Below are positions 22,923-33,209 of a DNA stretch of 64,000 bases, piece by piece. Position 1 is the first letter of the stretch; every line of letters begins with the position of its first letter. The stretch is taken from NCBI GenBank assembly GCA_025504975.1, contig JANUWI010000005.1, forward strand, positions 1,674,001-1,738,000. The letters run 5' to 3'. This stretch comes from Plenodomus lindquistii (taxonomy: Eukaryota; Ascomycota; Dothideomycetes; Pleosporales; Leptosphaeriaceae). Under the pieces are notes generated by a model. The model worked only from the letters and a program-made list of their open reading frames with translations. It made no database searches and had not been told where the DNA came from. The position numbers and the translations under genes are program-made.

Positions 22923-25427
22923 ATGACGGAGGTTGCATCCGCCGTCCGCCTGCCGTCGCCCGAGCCGGACCTCGAGGCCCAGGACCAGCCGCGCAAACGC
23001 GAGCGCTCACCGTTCGATGGGCCAGGCAACGGGCCGCCCAAGCGGAGCAGGCGCGACGAGGACGGAGACGATGAAGAAGAGCGCGGCGGCAGAGGCCGAG
23101 AGAACGGGCGCCGACACGATGAAGCAGAAGCAGGGCCCTCGCGCCGGCCACCGCCCAAGCCAACGACAGCAGACCTCCCCGCCGACGACTCACGCATGAA
23201 GCTCTTCCAGAACGCCTTCAGCTCGGCCCGCAAGCTGCCCGTCGATGACTCCAAGACGCGCGCGGGCGGCGCGTACATCCCCCCCGCGCGCCTGCGCGAG
23301 ATGCAGAGGCAGATCACAGACAAGAAGTCGACCGAGTTCCAGCGCATGGCCTGGGAAGCGCTGAAGAAGTCGATCCAGGGCCTCATCAACAAGACTAACA
23401 CGGCCAACATCAAGATGATTGTCCCCGAGCTGTTCAGCGAGAATCTGGTGCGCGGACGGGGCCTGTTTTGCCGCGCCATCATGAAAGCGCAGGCGGCCAG
23501 TCTGCCCTTCACGCCCATCTATGGAGCCATGGTCGCGATTGTGAATACAAAGCTACCGCAAGTGGGCGACCTGTTGACGCGCCGCTTGATTGTGCAGTTC
23601 CGCAAGAGCTTCAGGCGGAACGACAAGGCCGTGTGTCTGTCGAGCACCATGTTCTTGTCGCATCTGGTCAACACGCAAGTGGTGCACGAGGTCTTGATTG
23701 CCGAAATCCTCCTGCTTCTCCTCAACAAGCCCTCCGACGACTCTGTCGAAATCGCTGTCGGTATTATGAAGGAAGTCGGTGCTTTCCTCGACGACATGAA
23801 CCCCGCGATCGCAAACGCCATTTTCGATCAGATGCGCAACATCCTCCACGAAGCCGACATAGACAAGCGAACACAGTATATGATTGAGGTGCTTTTTGAG
23901 GTCAGGCGGACAAAGTACAAGGACAACCCAGCTGTTCGAGAAGACCTGGATTTGGTCGAAGAGGAGGACCAGATAACGCACAGACACACTCTCGAGGATG
24001 ACTTGAAGGTCGAAGACGGTCTCAACATCTTCAAGTTGGATCCAGAGTACGAAGAGCACGAGGCCGAGTACCAGAAGATCAAGGCCGAGATTTTGGGAGA
24101 AGAGGAAGGAAGTGATGATGATGGGTACACAGACGCTTCTTCAGAAGACGAAGAAGATGAGGAAGCAAAGGCCATGGATGTTAAGGACCAGACCAATGCC
24201 GACCTCGTTGCTCTGCGCCGAACCATCTACCTCACTATCAAGAGCAGCGGAGGCTTCGAAGAATGTTGTCACAAGCTTATGCGCATCAACCTCCCGCACG
24301 GCCTCGAAAGCGAACTCACAACCATGATCGTCGAATGCGCCAGCCAAGAACGCACCTACGAGAAGTTTTACGGCATGATAGGCGAGCGCTTTTGCAAAAT
24401 CAATCGTATGTGGACCGACCTCTTCGAAGAAGGCTTCGCCCATTACTACGAAACTATCCACCGTTTCGAAACCAACCGCCTCCGCATCATTGCACAATTC
24501 TTCGCCCACCTCCTTGCCTCCGATGGCATCAACTGGCACGTTTTCCAGGTCATCAAGCTTAACGAAGAAGACACCACCTCCAGCTCTCGTATCTTCATCA
24601 AGATCCTCTTTGAGGAACTACTCGCATCCTTGGGTCAAAAGACGGTCGTCGAACGCTTCAAGGACCCCATGCTCCAGGAGTCTCTTACGGGTGTCTTCCC
24701 CACCGACGCAGACGACCAGTCCAAGACTCGCTTCAGTATCAACTTCTTTACCGCCATCGGCATGGGCGTCCTCACAGAGGGCATGCGCGAGTGGCTCAAG
24801 AACAGTGCGCCGAAGCCCAAGCCTCTGCCTGAACCAGAAACCGATTCCGAGGATTCGAGGAGCATATCTTCACGCTCATCATACACATCGAGTTCATACT
24901 CGCGTAGCCGATCACGCACACGATCTCGCTCACGCAGCCACGTTCGCAAGCGCCGCGATTCTCGGTCCAGTTCCAGAGGACGATCATACACGCGCAGTCC
25001 ATCACCTGTGCGAAAACGTGGACGGGCGAGGAGCGACAGCTACTCTGTATCCCGCTCACGCTCGCGCTCGCGCTCCCCAGCACCCCGTAAACTCAAATCT
25101 AGACGCAGTCGCTCCTATTCATCATCGCGCTCGCGTTCTCCCGCCCCGACGAGACGCCGCGCACGTAGCCCGTCTGATTCGCTGTCTCGCTCACCCCCGC
25201 CGAAAAGCAAGGCGCGCAGTCCGTCACGCTCGGTGTCACGGTCGCGATCGAGATCTGCAGTGCCTTCGAGAAGGAGGAGATATACGAGTAGTATTTCGAG
25301 ATCAAGGAGTCCACCAGGCAAGGGGAAGGGGAGGGCGGAGGAGAGGAGTTTGAGTCCAGAGAGGAAGGCGAAGAGGCGGTATAGCTCGGACAGGTCGAGG
25401 AGTCCGCCACCAAGGAGACGGGATTGA
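22923..25427 (+). CDS. CWC22: Pre-mRNA splicing factor CWC22 (MIF4G-MA3) with SR-rich tail
   Basis: Spliceosome component needed for the first catalytic step; in animals it also delivers eIF4A3 to the exon junction complex. Single exon, 834 aa, ATG at 22923. Residues 1-105 are charged and disordered (ERSPF, many Arg/Asp). A conserved lead-in AGGAYIPPARLR at about 113-125 precedes the MIF4G domain at about 143-350 (INKTNTANIKMIVPELF, RGRGLFCRAIMKAQ, FRRNDK). An acidic linker runs about 385-420. The MA3 domain begins near 425 (LRRTIYLTIKSSGGFEECCH), with MIVECASQERTYEKFYGMIG and FCKINRMWTDLF. Residues from about 640 to the end are dense in RS dipeptides (SRSRSRTRSRSRSH), a nuclear speckle-type tail. 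It has no introns although neighbours have them. Divergent from DPM2. Confidence 0.95.
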   Translation: MTEVASAVRLPSPEPDLEAQDQPRKRERSPFDGPGNGPPKRSRRDEDGDDEEERGGRGRENGRRHDEAEAGPSRRPPPKPTTADLPADDSRMKLFQNAFSSARKLPVDDSKTRAGGAYIPPARLREMQRQITDKKSTEFQRMAWEALKKSIQGLINKTNTANIKMIVPELFSENLVRGRGLFCRAIMKAQAASLPFTPIYGAMVAIVNTKLPQVGDLLTRRLIVQFRKSFRRNDKAVCLSSTMFLSHLVNTQVVHEVLIAEILLLLLNKPSDDSVEIAVGIMKEVGAFLDDMNPAIANAIFDQMRNILHEADIDKRTQYMIEVLFEVRRTKYKDNPAVREDLDLVEEEDQITHRHTLEDDLKVEDGLNIFKLDPEYEEHEAEYQKIKAEILGEEEGSDDDGYTDASSEDEEDEEAKAMDVKDQTNADLVALRRTIYLTIKSSGGFEECCHKLMRINLPHGLESELTTMIVECASQERTYEKFYGMIGERFCKINRMWTDLFEEGFAHYYETIHRFETNRLRIIAQFFAHLLASDGINWHVFQVIKLNEEDTTSSSRIFIKILFEELLASLGQKTVVERFKDPMLQESLTGVFPTDADDQSKTRFSINFFTAIGMGVLTEGMREWLKNSAPKPKPLPEPETDSEDSRSISSRSSYTSSSYSRSRSRTRSRSRSHVRKRRDSRSSSRGRSYTRSPSPVRKRGRARSDSYSVSRSRSRSRSPAPRKLKSRRSRSYSSSRSRSPAPTRRRARSPSDSLSRSPPPKSKARSPSRSVSRSRSRSAVPSRRRRYTSSISRSRSPPGKGKGRAEERSLSPERKAKRRYSSDRSRSPPPRRRD

Positions 25428-26118
25428 AGACTGATCTTGTTTGAAGGGGACTATGGTACTGGTTATTCATTACTTTGGGGTTGTGCGGATCGAAAGCAGC
25501 ACTGGTATGGGGTTAGCGCAGTCACAATCACTTGGAGAGCGCGATGGGGCTTTGGTGTAATTGGCAAATTGACATGGTCAAGTTACATCTTTTGACTTGC
25601 AAGGCTACCAACTGTATGCTCACAATACAGTGTGAAGCCTGCAAAGCCATCTCTACTTGTGTTGAGCTTCAACGATAGATCTTGATTTTAACTTTGGATC
25701 GATGTACTGACCCATTTCATCTCGCCGCTCGCCCGCATTGCGCTATGAGTAGAACTAGGGGTGTGATGCTGTATTCGCATGATGATAGCACAAGCCTCTC
25801 CTTTGACCGTGTGGAATTATGCAGCTCCGAGTAGGCGATGCTGTTCACTGGTGAGGAACCCATGACGATTTTGGTGTTGAGTGACTACAACAGACCTCCC
25901 AGGATTGTCATCAAAGCACATTACACATGTTCAAGATCGAAGACTGTATTACAAGCATTGTGGGTACTATGATACATTCGGATCGAATCCGCGAACGCCT
26001 CCTATCTTGGGTATTTTCCAACGCCGGAAGCCAAACGCCATTACTCCAAATCAGCTAAAGTTCTTCCATCCAATACACAAGTATATCCTCATACCCACTG
26101 CGACCAGCGTCATCTCAG
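25428..26118. other. Intergenic region, about 0.7 kb
   Basis: Lies between convergent genes, so mostly 3' flanks. Somewhat AT-richer than the coding blocks. No gene recognised. Confidence 0.5.
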
Positions 26119-26433
26119 TCACTCCTCCCTGTCAGAGAGATACTCGCTGACTTCTGACATACTGAGCTCCGACACACTCTCGTCGTTAGCCAACACCGTC
26201 AGTCCAGGCTCCCCAAAGTACTCATTCTCCTCTCCTTCTGTCTCACCTTCCGGGCTCTTCGGCAGTGGAACATCAGTCGCACCAGGAAACGCAATCGCTG
26301 GCGTCGACACAATCGCGCCATCCGCCACAATCGCGCCACTTCTATCACCATGGCGGCCACTCGCGTCGAACACACCCTTCCAATTGGGCCACGAAATCAT
26401 GCAGTGTGACAGCGCATTGTTTGAAATCCCGCT
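26119..26433 (-). other. Open frame continuing in phase after the stop of the LRR-like gene
   Basis: Directly after the TAG at 26436-26434 the same frame stays open for 104 codons to a stop at 26121-26119. It encodes MISWPNWKGVFDASGRHGD, then an acidic tail (EGETEGEENEYFGEP, SELSMSEVSEYLSDREE) that looks like real protein. No splice pair that I could find removes the TAG while keeping the frame. It may be the true C-terminus lost by a nonsense mutation, a readthrough extension, or 3' UTR. Confidence 0.35.
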
Positions 26434-27645
26434 CTAGCGGTTATGCGGCGCGCGGAGCCCAGCGTCGATACAGTTCTCGCCGCAGGTGAGGAGTTCGAGG
26501 GCAGCGAGTTCTTCTTCAAAGGGGACATGGTCGATGACGAAGCCATCGAGTTTGAGGTACTGGAGAGGCAGGGGTCCGGACTCTTCCAGCTTGGCGGCGA
26601 TTCGAGCTCTACGCATGCAGAAGCTGTCTAGGTATTCGCCAGTGCCGTAGGAGTGGTGGAGTACTCCTTTGCCGTCGATGCCCCTACGTGTTGTTAGTAT
26701 GAAGGAATCTTGGTGGTGGTAGTGGTGGATGACAGGGACTAACTTGTATTCTTTCTCGCCAGAATCGATGGCGACGTTTAGGCCAGCGACGTCATTTGCC
26801 TTGTGCCAGTGCTCGGAGCGGACCAGTGGAGCTTTGGACATCGTGAGGTCGAGCAAGCGCATACCTTCCTCATTGGTATTGCGGTAGACTGTCTCCCAAA
26901 TCAAGGACTGGTAGGAGTCTTGCATGTGGAATAGGCGGAGCTCCTCGAGCCTGGTCTGCTGTAGCATGGGCGTCAGCTCCTTGTGAGTGATGTACGACTT
27001 GGTGACATCAGTGAAGCTGTGGACTTGGAGCCGGACAGGGTGTCCGATGTCGAGGATGATCTTCCTCATGGAAGTGCTGAGGCTCTCCCAGACATATGCG
27101 GTGAATGGGAGGCTGGACATCCATCTGCATGTATCCATGTGAGAACTGCATGTCTCGAGGGTGGCGCAGATACTCACGTTAGCTCCTCCAGCTTGGGCAT
27201 CATGGCAGCTAGCTTAGCAATCAACTTGCCACCGTCGTGCCACTCCTTCTCTTCACTAGTAAACATGTGAGGCTTGGGATACGTCAGCTTTCAGTAGTCT
27301 ACTTGTCGCACTCAGGCGGCTTCGCGAGTCGAGGAACATGGCAGTGGTACTCACCTCGCCTTCTTGACACGCATGAGCATCAATCCATCCCTCACACTTA
27401 GCTTTTGAAGGGGTCAAGTGCCAAGCGCCTAGAATGTAGAACTTCCTAATAGGCGTGAGCTCTTCAAGGTGGTGCTGACTATGGTCGATGAGGTCGGCTA
27501 GACGCTGCAGAGACGCGACTTCACGTCCGTATTCGTTACGCCCAACGTCAAGTACGAAGCAGTTGCGGTCGTGTTCGCCCATGTCAGACGCTACCACCTT
27601 CTGTAGATCGTATGGGTTCACGTCAGAGGCGAAGTCAACCATCAT
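26434..27645 (-). CDS. Leucine-rich (F-box/LRR-like) protein of unknown function
   Basis: Unrecognised gene with four exons: 27645-27355, 27272-27178, 27124-26744 and 26683-26434. The introns (82, 53 and 60 nt) use GTGAGT, GTGAGT and GTTAGT donors, with CTGACGTATCCCAAG, ACATGCAG and ACTAACAACACGTAG acceptors. The spliced frame gives 338 aa. The sequence has Leu-rich periodic segments such as LEELTPIRKFYILGAWHL, TRLEELRLFHMQ, EGMRLLDLTMSKAPLV and LQYLKLDGFVIDHVPFEEEL, resembling the irregular LRR halves of Pleosporales F-box-like proteins. No F-box is visible at the N-terminus, so the start at 27645 could miss an upstream exon. The frame stops at TAG 26434 but continues open for another 104 codons. 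Function not assigned. Confidence 0.72.
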
Positions 27646-28896
27646 TTGTGGTATAAGAACTTCGCTTGATGCGCTGGGGAATTGAGCTTGTCTGCGAGGT
27701 GGTTTTTCTTTTCGATCTGCCGGTTAAAGTGTTGGATATTGCGGACCGCGTCGTGGGAAGCGGAGGAGAGGTTCACTTGAGCTGGTTTCTTCATTATAGA
27801 CAAGGCCCACAAGGTGAAAGCGAAGGGTGCAAACGCAAACGCGCGAGTAGCCCGGTCGTGCGCAAGGTGACCGCATTTTCCTGGAGGTAACTTGAATATC
27901 GAACTGGCGTATAGCACAGTTGGGGGAATACATGTTGGATTTTTCTGCGGCCTGTGGGGATGGTGATCTTGTGGTTGCATACAAACAGCTGGTGCGGTCA
28001 TTGCGACCTGAAGAAAGATGGAGCAGTGTGCAGAAGAGCCAAGATACTGACGTCGTTATGAAGATAGCTACAAGATGTATAAATCACTTTCGTAAGCCTG
28101 ACTTGAGCAGATGAGAGAGTGACACACAAAAGATGACGCTCCCACTGACTGCGAGAAGGGCGGTGACAGTGGTTCTGAGCCCCTCACCTTGACCTAAGCA
28201 TTTACGAGAGATATGAGCCTTGAGAGTTCTATGAGATGGCGCGGTACTTAGATCTTATGACAGGCATCTCATTCACGGCAACTACCCCTTGTGGTTACCC
28301 TGTAGTGTTGATAGAATAGATAAAGGGGACGCACGTGTAAAATTGACTTTGACACAGAAGTTGAAATATAAATCAGACCACATACTCAGATCAACGTGTA
28401 GTTTCGACAACCCAAGGATGTCTGTATCTAACTAGGTAGCTTTATCTGATGTGATGATCTGGAGGAGTATTCGCTGGGAATGAGCAATGAACAAGTTTCT
28501 GAATGAGGCTTTATGGATGATTCGTGAAGCACGTCTTGGGTCTTGTGTAACGTAGATGGTGATGGTGACTAAGCATGGCGAGTACCTCAATGGCCGATGA
28601 TCGGAACGGAACCTTGAGGCGATGCTGCGCTTGACACAACTGAAACTACCAACAAGTCAACGACACCATACGCCTTTCCCCGCTTTTGACGGTCGAAGGC
28701 TCCGCAGTCGGTTGTGCGCAGAATGCTAGGTGGGCATGGTCGTGAAGGCGCTTACTATTGAGCTGCTACAAACGTCCAATACCCCAGTTAGCCACATCAA
28801 CTAACACAAACTCTCGCCTTGCGACGCTGACCTTCTAATCCATCATCATATCAGGACACTTACTATCTTACTAGACAGATCAAGAGAAGAACAGCC
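27646..28896. other. Intergenic region, about 1.25 kb
   Basis: Between divergent genes. A minus-strand open frame (27642-28001) abuts the LRR-like gene and could hold an unrecognised first exon, but it has no domain signal and no splice link. The rest, AT-richer around 28.2-28.6 kb, holds nothing recognised. Confidence 0.4.
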
Positions 28897-29721
28897 ATGT
28901 CGACGTCCTATCTTCACGGCCACCACGCGTCAGTCCTTCGCTCGCATAGCTGGCGCACTGTCGAGAACTCTTGCCCGCATCTCCTGCCATATCTCAGCAA
29001 CACCTCTGCCACGATCCTCGACGTCGGCTGTGGACCTGGCACGATTACCGTAGATCTCGCTGCCCGCGTCCCGCAAGGCTTCGTATACGCCATCGACCCC
29101 TCAGCCGACGTCATCGATAAGGCTCGGAAGCACGCAGAGGAGAAGGGAGTCACAAACGTGCGATTCGAGGTGGGCGATATTTTCCACTGGGACCAACTCG
29201 ATGAGGTAAAGGAGGCCAGCTTCGACATTGTGCACGCGCATCAAGTGCTGCAGCATCTCCAGAACCCACTGGGCGCGACCAAGGAGATGAAGCGGCTTGT
29301 CAAGCCTGGTGGTGTTCTTGCTGTGCGCGACTGCAATTACTCGGCCATGGATTGGTACCCTGAACACTCTGGCATGCAGAAGTGGAAGGAAACATACATC
29401 AAGGTTGCCAACGGGCTGAAGGCATACCCTAACATGGGGAAGATGCTGCACGCTGTGGCTCTACAGGCCGGCTTCCCAAGGAGTGACATCCATGCCAGCG
29501 TTGCAGCATGGACATTTAGTACACCAGAGGAGAGAGCATTCTGGTGCGACCTGTGGGCTGAGCGCACCGTCAAGAGCGACTACAGGCAGAGAGCCTTGGA
29601 CGGCGGGCATGCTACCGAACAAGATCTCGAAGAGATCGCATCGACTTGGCGAGAAATGGAGAAGAAAGAGGATGGCTGGTTTGCTGTCATCAACGGCCAG
29701 ATCATCTGCCACGTCAGGTAG
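28897..29721 (+). CDS. Class I SAM-dependent methyltransferase (UbiE/Coq5-like)
   Basis: S-adenosylmethionine-dependent methyltransferase of the Methyltransf_11/25 type. Single exon, 274 aa, ATG at 28897 in a good context (GCCATGTCG). Motif I is ILDVGCGPGTITVDLA at about residues 40-55, with the acidic ribose-binding residue in AIDPSADVI (Asp67). Motif II-like FDIVHAHQVLQHLQNP sits near 110-125, and the post-motif segment EMKRLVKPGGVLAVRDCNY is standard. The C-terminal half (WTFSTPEERAFWCDLWAER, GWFAVINGQIICHV) matches fungal stand-alone enzymes often annotated as ubiE/COQ5-like. No mitochondrial presequence is apparent, so it is probably cytosolic. No biosynthetic genes nearby indicate the substrate. 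Confidence 0.92.
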   Translation: MSTSYLHGHHASVLRSHSWRTVENSCPHLLPYLSNTSATILDVGCGPGTITVDLAARVPQGFVYAIDPSADVIDKARKHAEEKGVTNVRFEVGDIFHWDQLDEVKEASFDIVHAHQVLQHLQNPLGATKEMKRLVKPGGVLAVRDCNYSAMDWYPEHSGMQKWKETYIKVANGLKAYPNMGKMLHAVALQAGFPRSDIHASVAAWTFSTPEERAFWCDLWAERTVKSDYRQRALDGGHATEQDLEEIASTWREMEKKEDGWFAVINGQIICHVR

Positions 29722-30097
29722 GCCTTTGCAGACTCGTGCGAGCTTACGATAATAAAGCTTTCTACGTGGTCCCTCTCTCACCGGCGCCATTTCGTACTCT
29801 CTGTTGTTCCTTATCGCAACTTGTCTGACTGTCTCACCCACTCCTCACTACACCCACTCCCACGCTGCCCACCCATCGTACCCAATTGCAACAACCAGCG
29901 CACTTACCGCGGCCCCATCATCTGACAGTGCATGCATTAGCTGCCTAGCTTGACCGGAGCTCTCCCCGTCACTACGAAAGCTATAACATCAACCCCACTT
30001 ACCCCTCCAAGCTATCGCAAGCATCACTCTCACGACACCTTCAGCAACACTCAAAACATAATTCAGAACCTGCCGAAAGTACCGTCCGATAAGCGAA
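29722..30097. other. Intergenic region, about 0.38 kb
   Basis: Very C/T-rich around 29.77-30.0 kb, typical of a fungal promoter/leader for the following small gene. No ORF of note. Confidence 0.5.
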
Positions 30098-30263
30098 ATG
30101 CAGTCAACCACCGTTCACGTCAACTTCCACAACGCCTGTCCCAAGTGTGGCGCTGAGATCAGCGGAGACACCAAGAGCTGTGGGTCGTGTGGCAGCGTGA
30201 GTGTAATCGGGAGTGTATAGCATCTATGCAAGCCTGACTGCGACATAGTCCTGCCCCGTCTAA
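30098..30263 (+). CDS. 37-aa spliced Cys-rich (zinc-ribbon-like) miniprotein
   Basis: ATG 30098 opens a 33-codon exon (30098-30196). It is followed by a 52-nt intron (30197-30248) with a GTGAGT donor and a CCTGACTGCGACATAG acceptor, and a 15-nt last exon ending SCPV-stop at 30263. The product is 37 aa: residues 1-13 lead into CPKCG (Cys14, Cys17), then CGSCG (Cys28, Cys31) and Cys35. The paired CxxC knuckles 10 residues apart look like a minimal zinc ribbon. The canonical splice sites, with a proper branch point, argue that this is a real gene rather than a chance ORF. If the intron is kept, the frame ends seven codons later (VSVIGSV). No signal peptide, so intracellular. Function unknown; metal binding is inferred from the cysteine spacing. 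Confidence 0.7.
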
Positions 30264-30552
30264 GCTTCGCATGAAGTGCAGTTGATCGAGTTTGACATCC
30301 ACAGGCGCAATGGAAGAGGGGGAAGAGATGTTGGACCGATCAAATTGGTAGCTCTAGGCAAAGCGTAGATGACTGGCTAATCAAACACATTCTAATGCCT
30401 GGCTGTCTAACTCGTCTCTACTTCTACTACTTTTCAAAACCCATCATCTCCACTGTCGGAGTCACTGCCATCACCTATACATGCTTCCAAAACGTAGATT
30501 ATGAATTCGCTCAAACTCAAGCCCGAACATCCAGCATATGTGGCTGTCGAGG
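30264..30552. other. Intergenic gap between convergent small genes
   Basis: 289 bp of 3' flanks from the miniprotein gene (+) and the MARVEL-like gene (-). Nothing else seen. Confidence 0.5.
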
Positions 30553-31152
30553 TCAATATGGTCGCCTCATGCGCATAAGAACCGCGGTCGCAATACCTAT
30601 CATGGTGAGAGCTGTCAAGAACATGCATGCCGCGTCCGCTGTACTTTCTCGACAACGTCTGTTTAGAATGTCTGACTCCTTCATTTGCGCATAGTAGCAA
30701 TTGGTCTCTGGCCAGATGGGCTCACGGCGTATACCACCACATATGATGTCATTATTAGGCGCGATGTAAAGATCATAATCAGTTTTGAAGTTGCTGTTGA
30801 CGCCCTTCATCTTCATCGCAAGCAACTGGGTAGGCTTATTAGCTTTGCGTACTTGTCAACGCCGAGGACGGAGACTCACAATCCCACCCGCCACATTGAG
30901 AAGCACCACCACGGCATCAATGACCAAAGTGAGCTGATCATACAGAAATTCGAAGAAGCTTGACGCGAGGTTGATGGTACCGCATGCCACCGACACCGCG
31001 CCGATAATGGCTGCAAAAGCGAGTGTGGATGGTAATGAGCCAACCTCGTGACCCTGTATCAGACTTATACTGATGCCGAGGACGACAAGTGAAAATAGGA
31101 TTTGGAAGCCTCGACCGATCGTTAAAGAGAGTGGGCGAGTTGCGCGAGTCAT
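30553..31152 (-). CDS. Four-TM MARVEL-like membrane protein, copy A
   Basis: Small integral membrane protein. Exon 1 is 31152-30880 and exon 2 is 30825-30553; the 54-nt intron has a GTGAGT donor and a TAATAAGCCTACCCAG acceptor. The product is 181 aa, starting at the first ATG (MTRATRPLSL). TM1 is about residues 14-34 (FQILFSLVVLGISISLIQG), TM2 about 43-64 (TLAFAAIIGAVSVACGTINL), TM3 about 72-91 (LVIDAVVVLLNVAGGI). After a Cys-containing hydrophilic loop, TM4 is ACMFLTALTMIGIATAVLM near the end, followed by basic RMRRPY. The layout fits fungal MARVEL-domain proteins, which shape membrane domains. The neighbouring gene at 31694-32318 has the same exon structure and C-terminal motif, so the two are a tandem duplication. 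The precise function is unknown. Confidence 0.82.
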
Positions 31153-31693
31153 ATTGAATATCAACGTGATGGTTTATCTGAAAGGGTGTTGTGAAGAAGG
31201 TAAGAAGGTAAGGTCACGTATACCTTTTATTTAAGCATGTTGAGCATGCCCTACATTTCTTGTTGTTGATAGCTTGGTTCGTGATGCGTTGCGACCGACG
31301 GATGTGTAAATTGTCCAGCGGCTGCAGACAAGGTACAGGATGGTAATGGTGTTACGTTGGGCGCCCCGTTGAACTCAAGACTGTGCGTATTGTCGCCAAA
31401 AGCAGATATGTCATACCACGAATGGTCAAGAATGTTTTCAAGCCGAGTAACGAAAGGACAAGGACTTCAAGACATCATCGTGATTTGTAATATATTGACT
31501 TGGGTATAAGACCAGACGGAAGGGCATAACATCAACTTGTCTACAAAGGAGCGTCCAATCTTCCACAGCATACATCGCATCGCATCATCCGAAAGAGTCG
31601 TCCCATGGCCTAGATCCTCGTTAACCACATCCCATCATATATATCCAACCACCCTTGAAGCCCGTGGTCATTCCCAGCTCCGCAGACTCAGGC
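31153..31693. other. Intergenic region between MARVEL-like copies
   Basis: 541 bp; promoter of copy A and 3' flank of copy B. No ORF of note. Confidence 0.5.
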
Positions 31694-32318
31694 CTAATAC
31701 CCTTTCCTCGCCCTCAAAAACAGCAACACCCCACTGACAAGGAACACAACTGCGGTCAAGAACATGAACACAGTGTCCGCCTGTACCTCCCTGCAGTGAC
31801 CCAAAACAACATCCACATATTTCTTCTCATTCTCCTGGTACTGGTACTCAACCCAGGTGACGCCGTTTCGGGTCCCGCCGTTGAATAACTCATTCTCCAC
31901 GATCTTGATGCCGTTGTCTACTGAGCCCTTGTTCTCACATTTGACTCCGTCGAGCTTAACGGCCATGATCTGTATGAATTAATTAGCTTGTTGGTTTCTA
32001 TTGCTCGCACACGTACTACTGAACGATAGAGTCAGAGTTAAATGAGGAACTCACAATGCCACCCAAGATATTGATAACAGCAACCACACCATCAATGATC
32101 AATCCGACCATCCCCTCCAACAAGGAAATGAAGGACCCAGCGAGACCTATCAAAGCTGCGACGAATGCTAGACCGCCTGCAAAACACGCAAATCCGAGTT
32201 GCCAGGGCAGACTGCCCCAGTGGTGACCACGGATCAGCGTGACGCTGAGTCCGATCACAACAATTGCGAACAACGCCTGAAAGCCGCGAAGCACAAAGTT
32301 TGCTATCCCGGAGATCAT
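31694..32318 (-). CDS. Four-TM MARVEL-like membrane protein, copy B
   Basis: Paralogue of the gene immediately downstream. Exon 1 is 32318-32055 and exon 2 is 31969-31694; the 85-nt intron has a GTGAGT donor and a CATACAG acceptor in the same phase and at the same GGI position as copy A. The product is 179 aa. TM1 is about residues 12-30 (FQALFAIVVIGLSVTLI), TM2 about 40-62 (LGFACFAGGLAFVAALIGLA), TM3 about 69-88 (GMVGLIIDGVVAVINILGGI). After a charged loop, TM4 is VFMFLTAVVFLVSGVLLFL, then RARKGY. Shared with copy A are the GSLP...LAFA/LGFA region, the GG(I/T)R loop, the CRE...AD...MFLTA block and the Arg/Lys-Tyr end. Overall identity looks moderate, so the duplication is not recent. Function unknown. 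Confidence 0.83.
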
Positions 32319-33209
32319 ATTGACGAGTCGATATGCGGGTGTAAAGTAAAAGTAATGTGTGATAGGTATAGAGAATCGTAATATGTCCTACGTGCCAGCC
32401 GATCTTGCGTCTCAAAACGCGTGCAAACTTTTCTGGCAAGGGTTGAAAGAGATTCAAAATCACAGAACCCACATACGTACCGGAAGCCGCCTCTTTGTAC
32501 CCAGCACATCACATACCCCCGAACAACAATCATCTTTGCCCTTGCAACCTTATGCCTGTCTGGCCCCCAACCCAGGACAACGATCAACAACCGTGCCACC
32601 TCCATCTCCGTTTCACCCCTCATGCATCTAAGCGAAACAGAGCAGAAAAGCACCTCTCAGGCAGCACAGCCTCGTCTGCGCCCGAAGCATGCAGTTATCA
32701 TGTCACCGTCTTCCCACTACGGGGGTTGATTTTCGCTATACGAGGTGGTTGCCTGGACCTTCGTGGGAGGCCTTAGATCAATGTTTTGGTAGGACCAATG
32801 AGAGGGGCTGCGTTGCCTCTAAGCGGTATGTGATGAAGACCTGCTATATTGGTTTGATGTGACGATGTTCGTTCGTTCCGGTGACTCAGCCTTGTTGTGG
32901 TGCAAGATCCTGCGAGCGTCCTTCAGGCCTACTGCACCGATGCGTGCTAGCGGCTGCTTTACATAGGCAACTCAACCCTTGGACCAGCAAATCTCTCACA
33001 GTGGCACAGCTACGGAGCGGAGTCACACACCGTCTCTTTGCAACAACTATCCGGACGTATCAACCAAGTCCCCGACGGGTGGCACGGTGCTCGAGAGATA
33101 TGGGTGGCTGATTTGCATTCGACAACTATTGTGACGGTACGTGACGAGACAACTGTGCTTGCATGCATGTGCTCACGGTAACCGCGCGCGCCTTGTTTCA
33201 TTGTCCTAT
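32319..33209. other. Intergenic region, about 0.9 kb
   Basis: Promoter of MARVEL-like copy B and 3' flank of separase. Short ORFs only; no gene recognised. Confidence 0.5.

Noticed and set aside
27642..28001. Minus-strand 119-codon ORF abutting the LRR-like gene
   Set aside because: Ends one base into the downstream start; no domain and no splice pair joining it.
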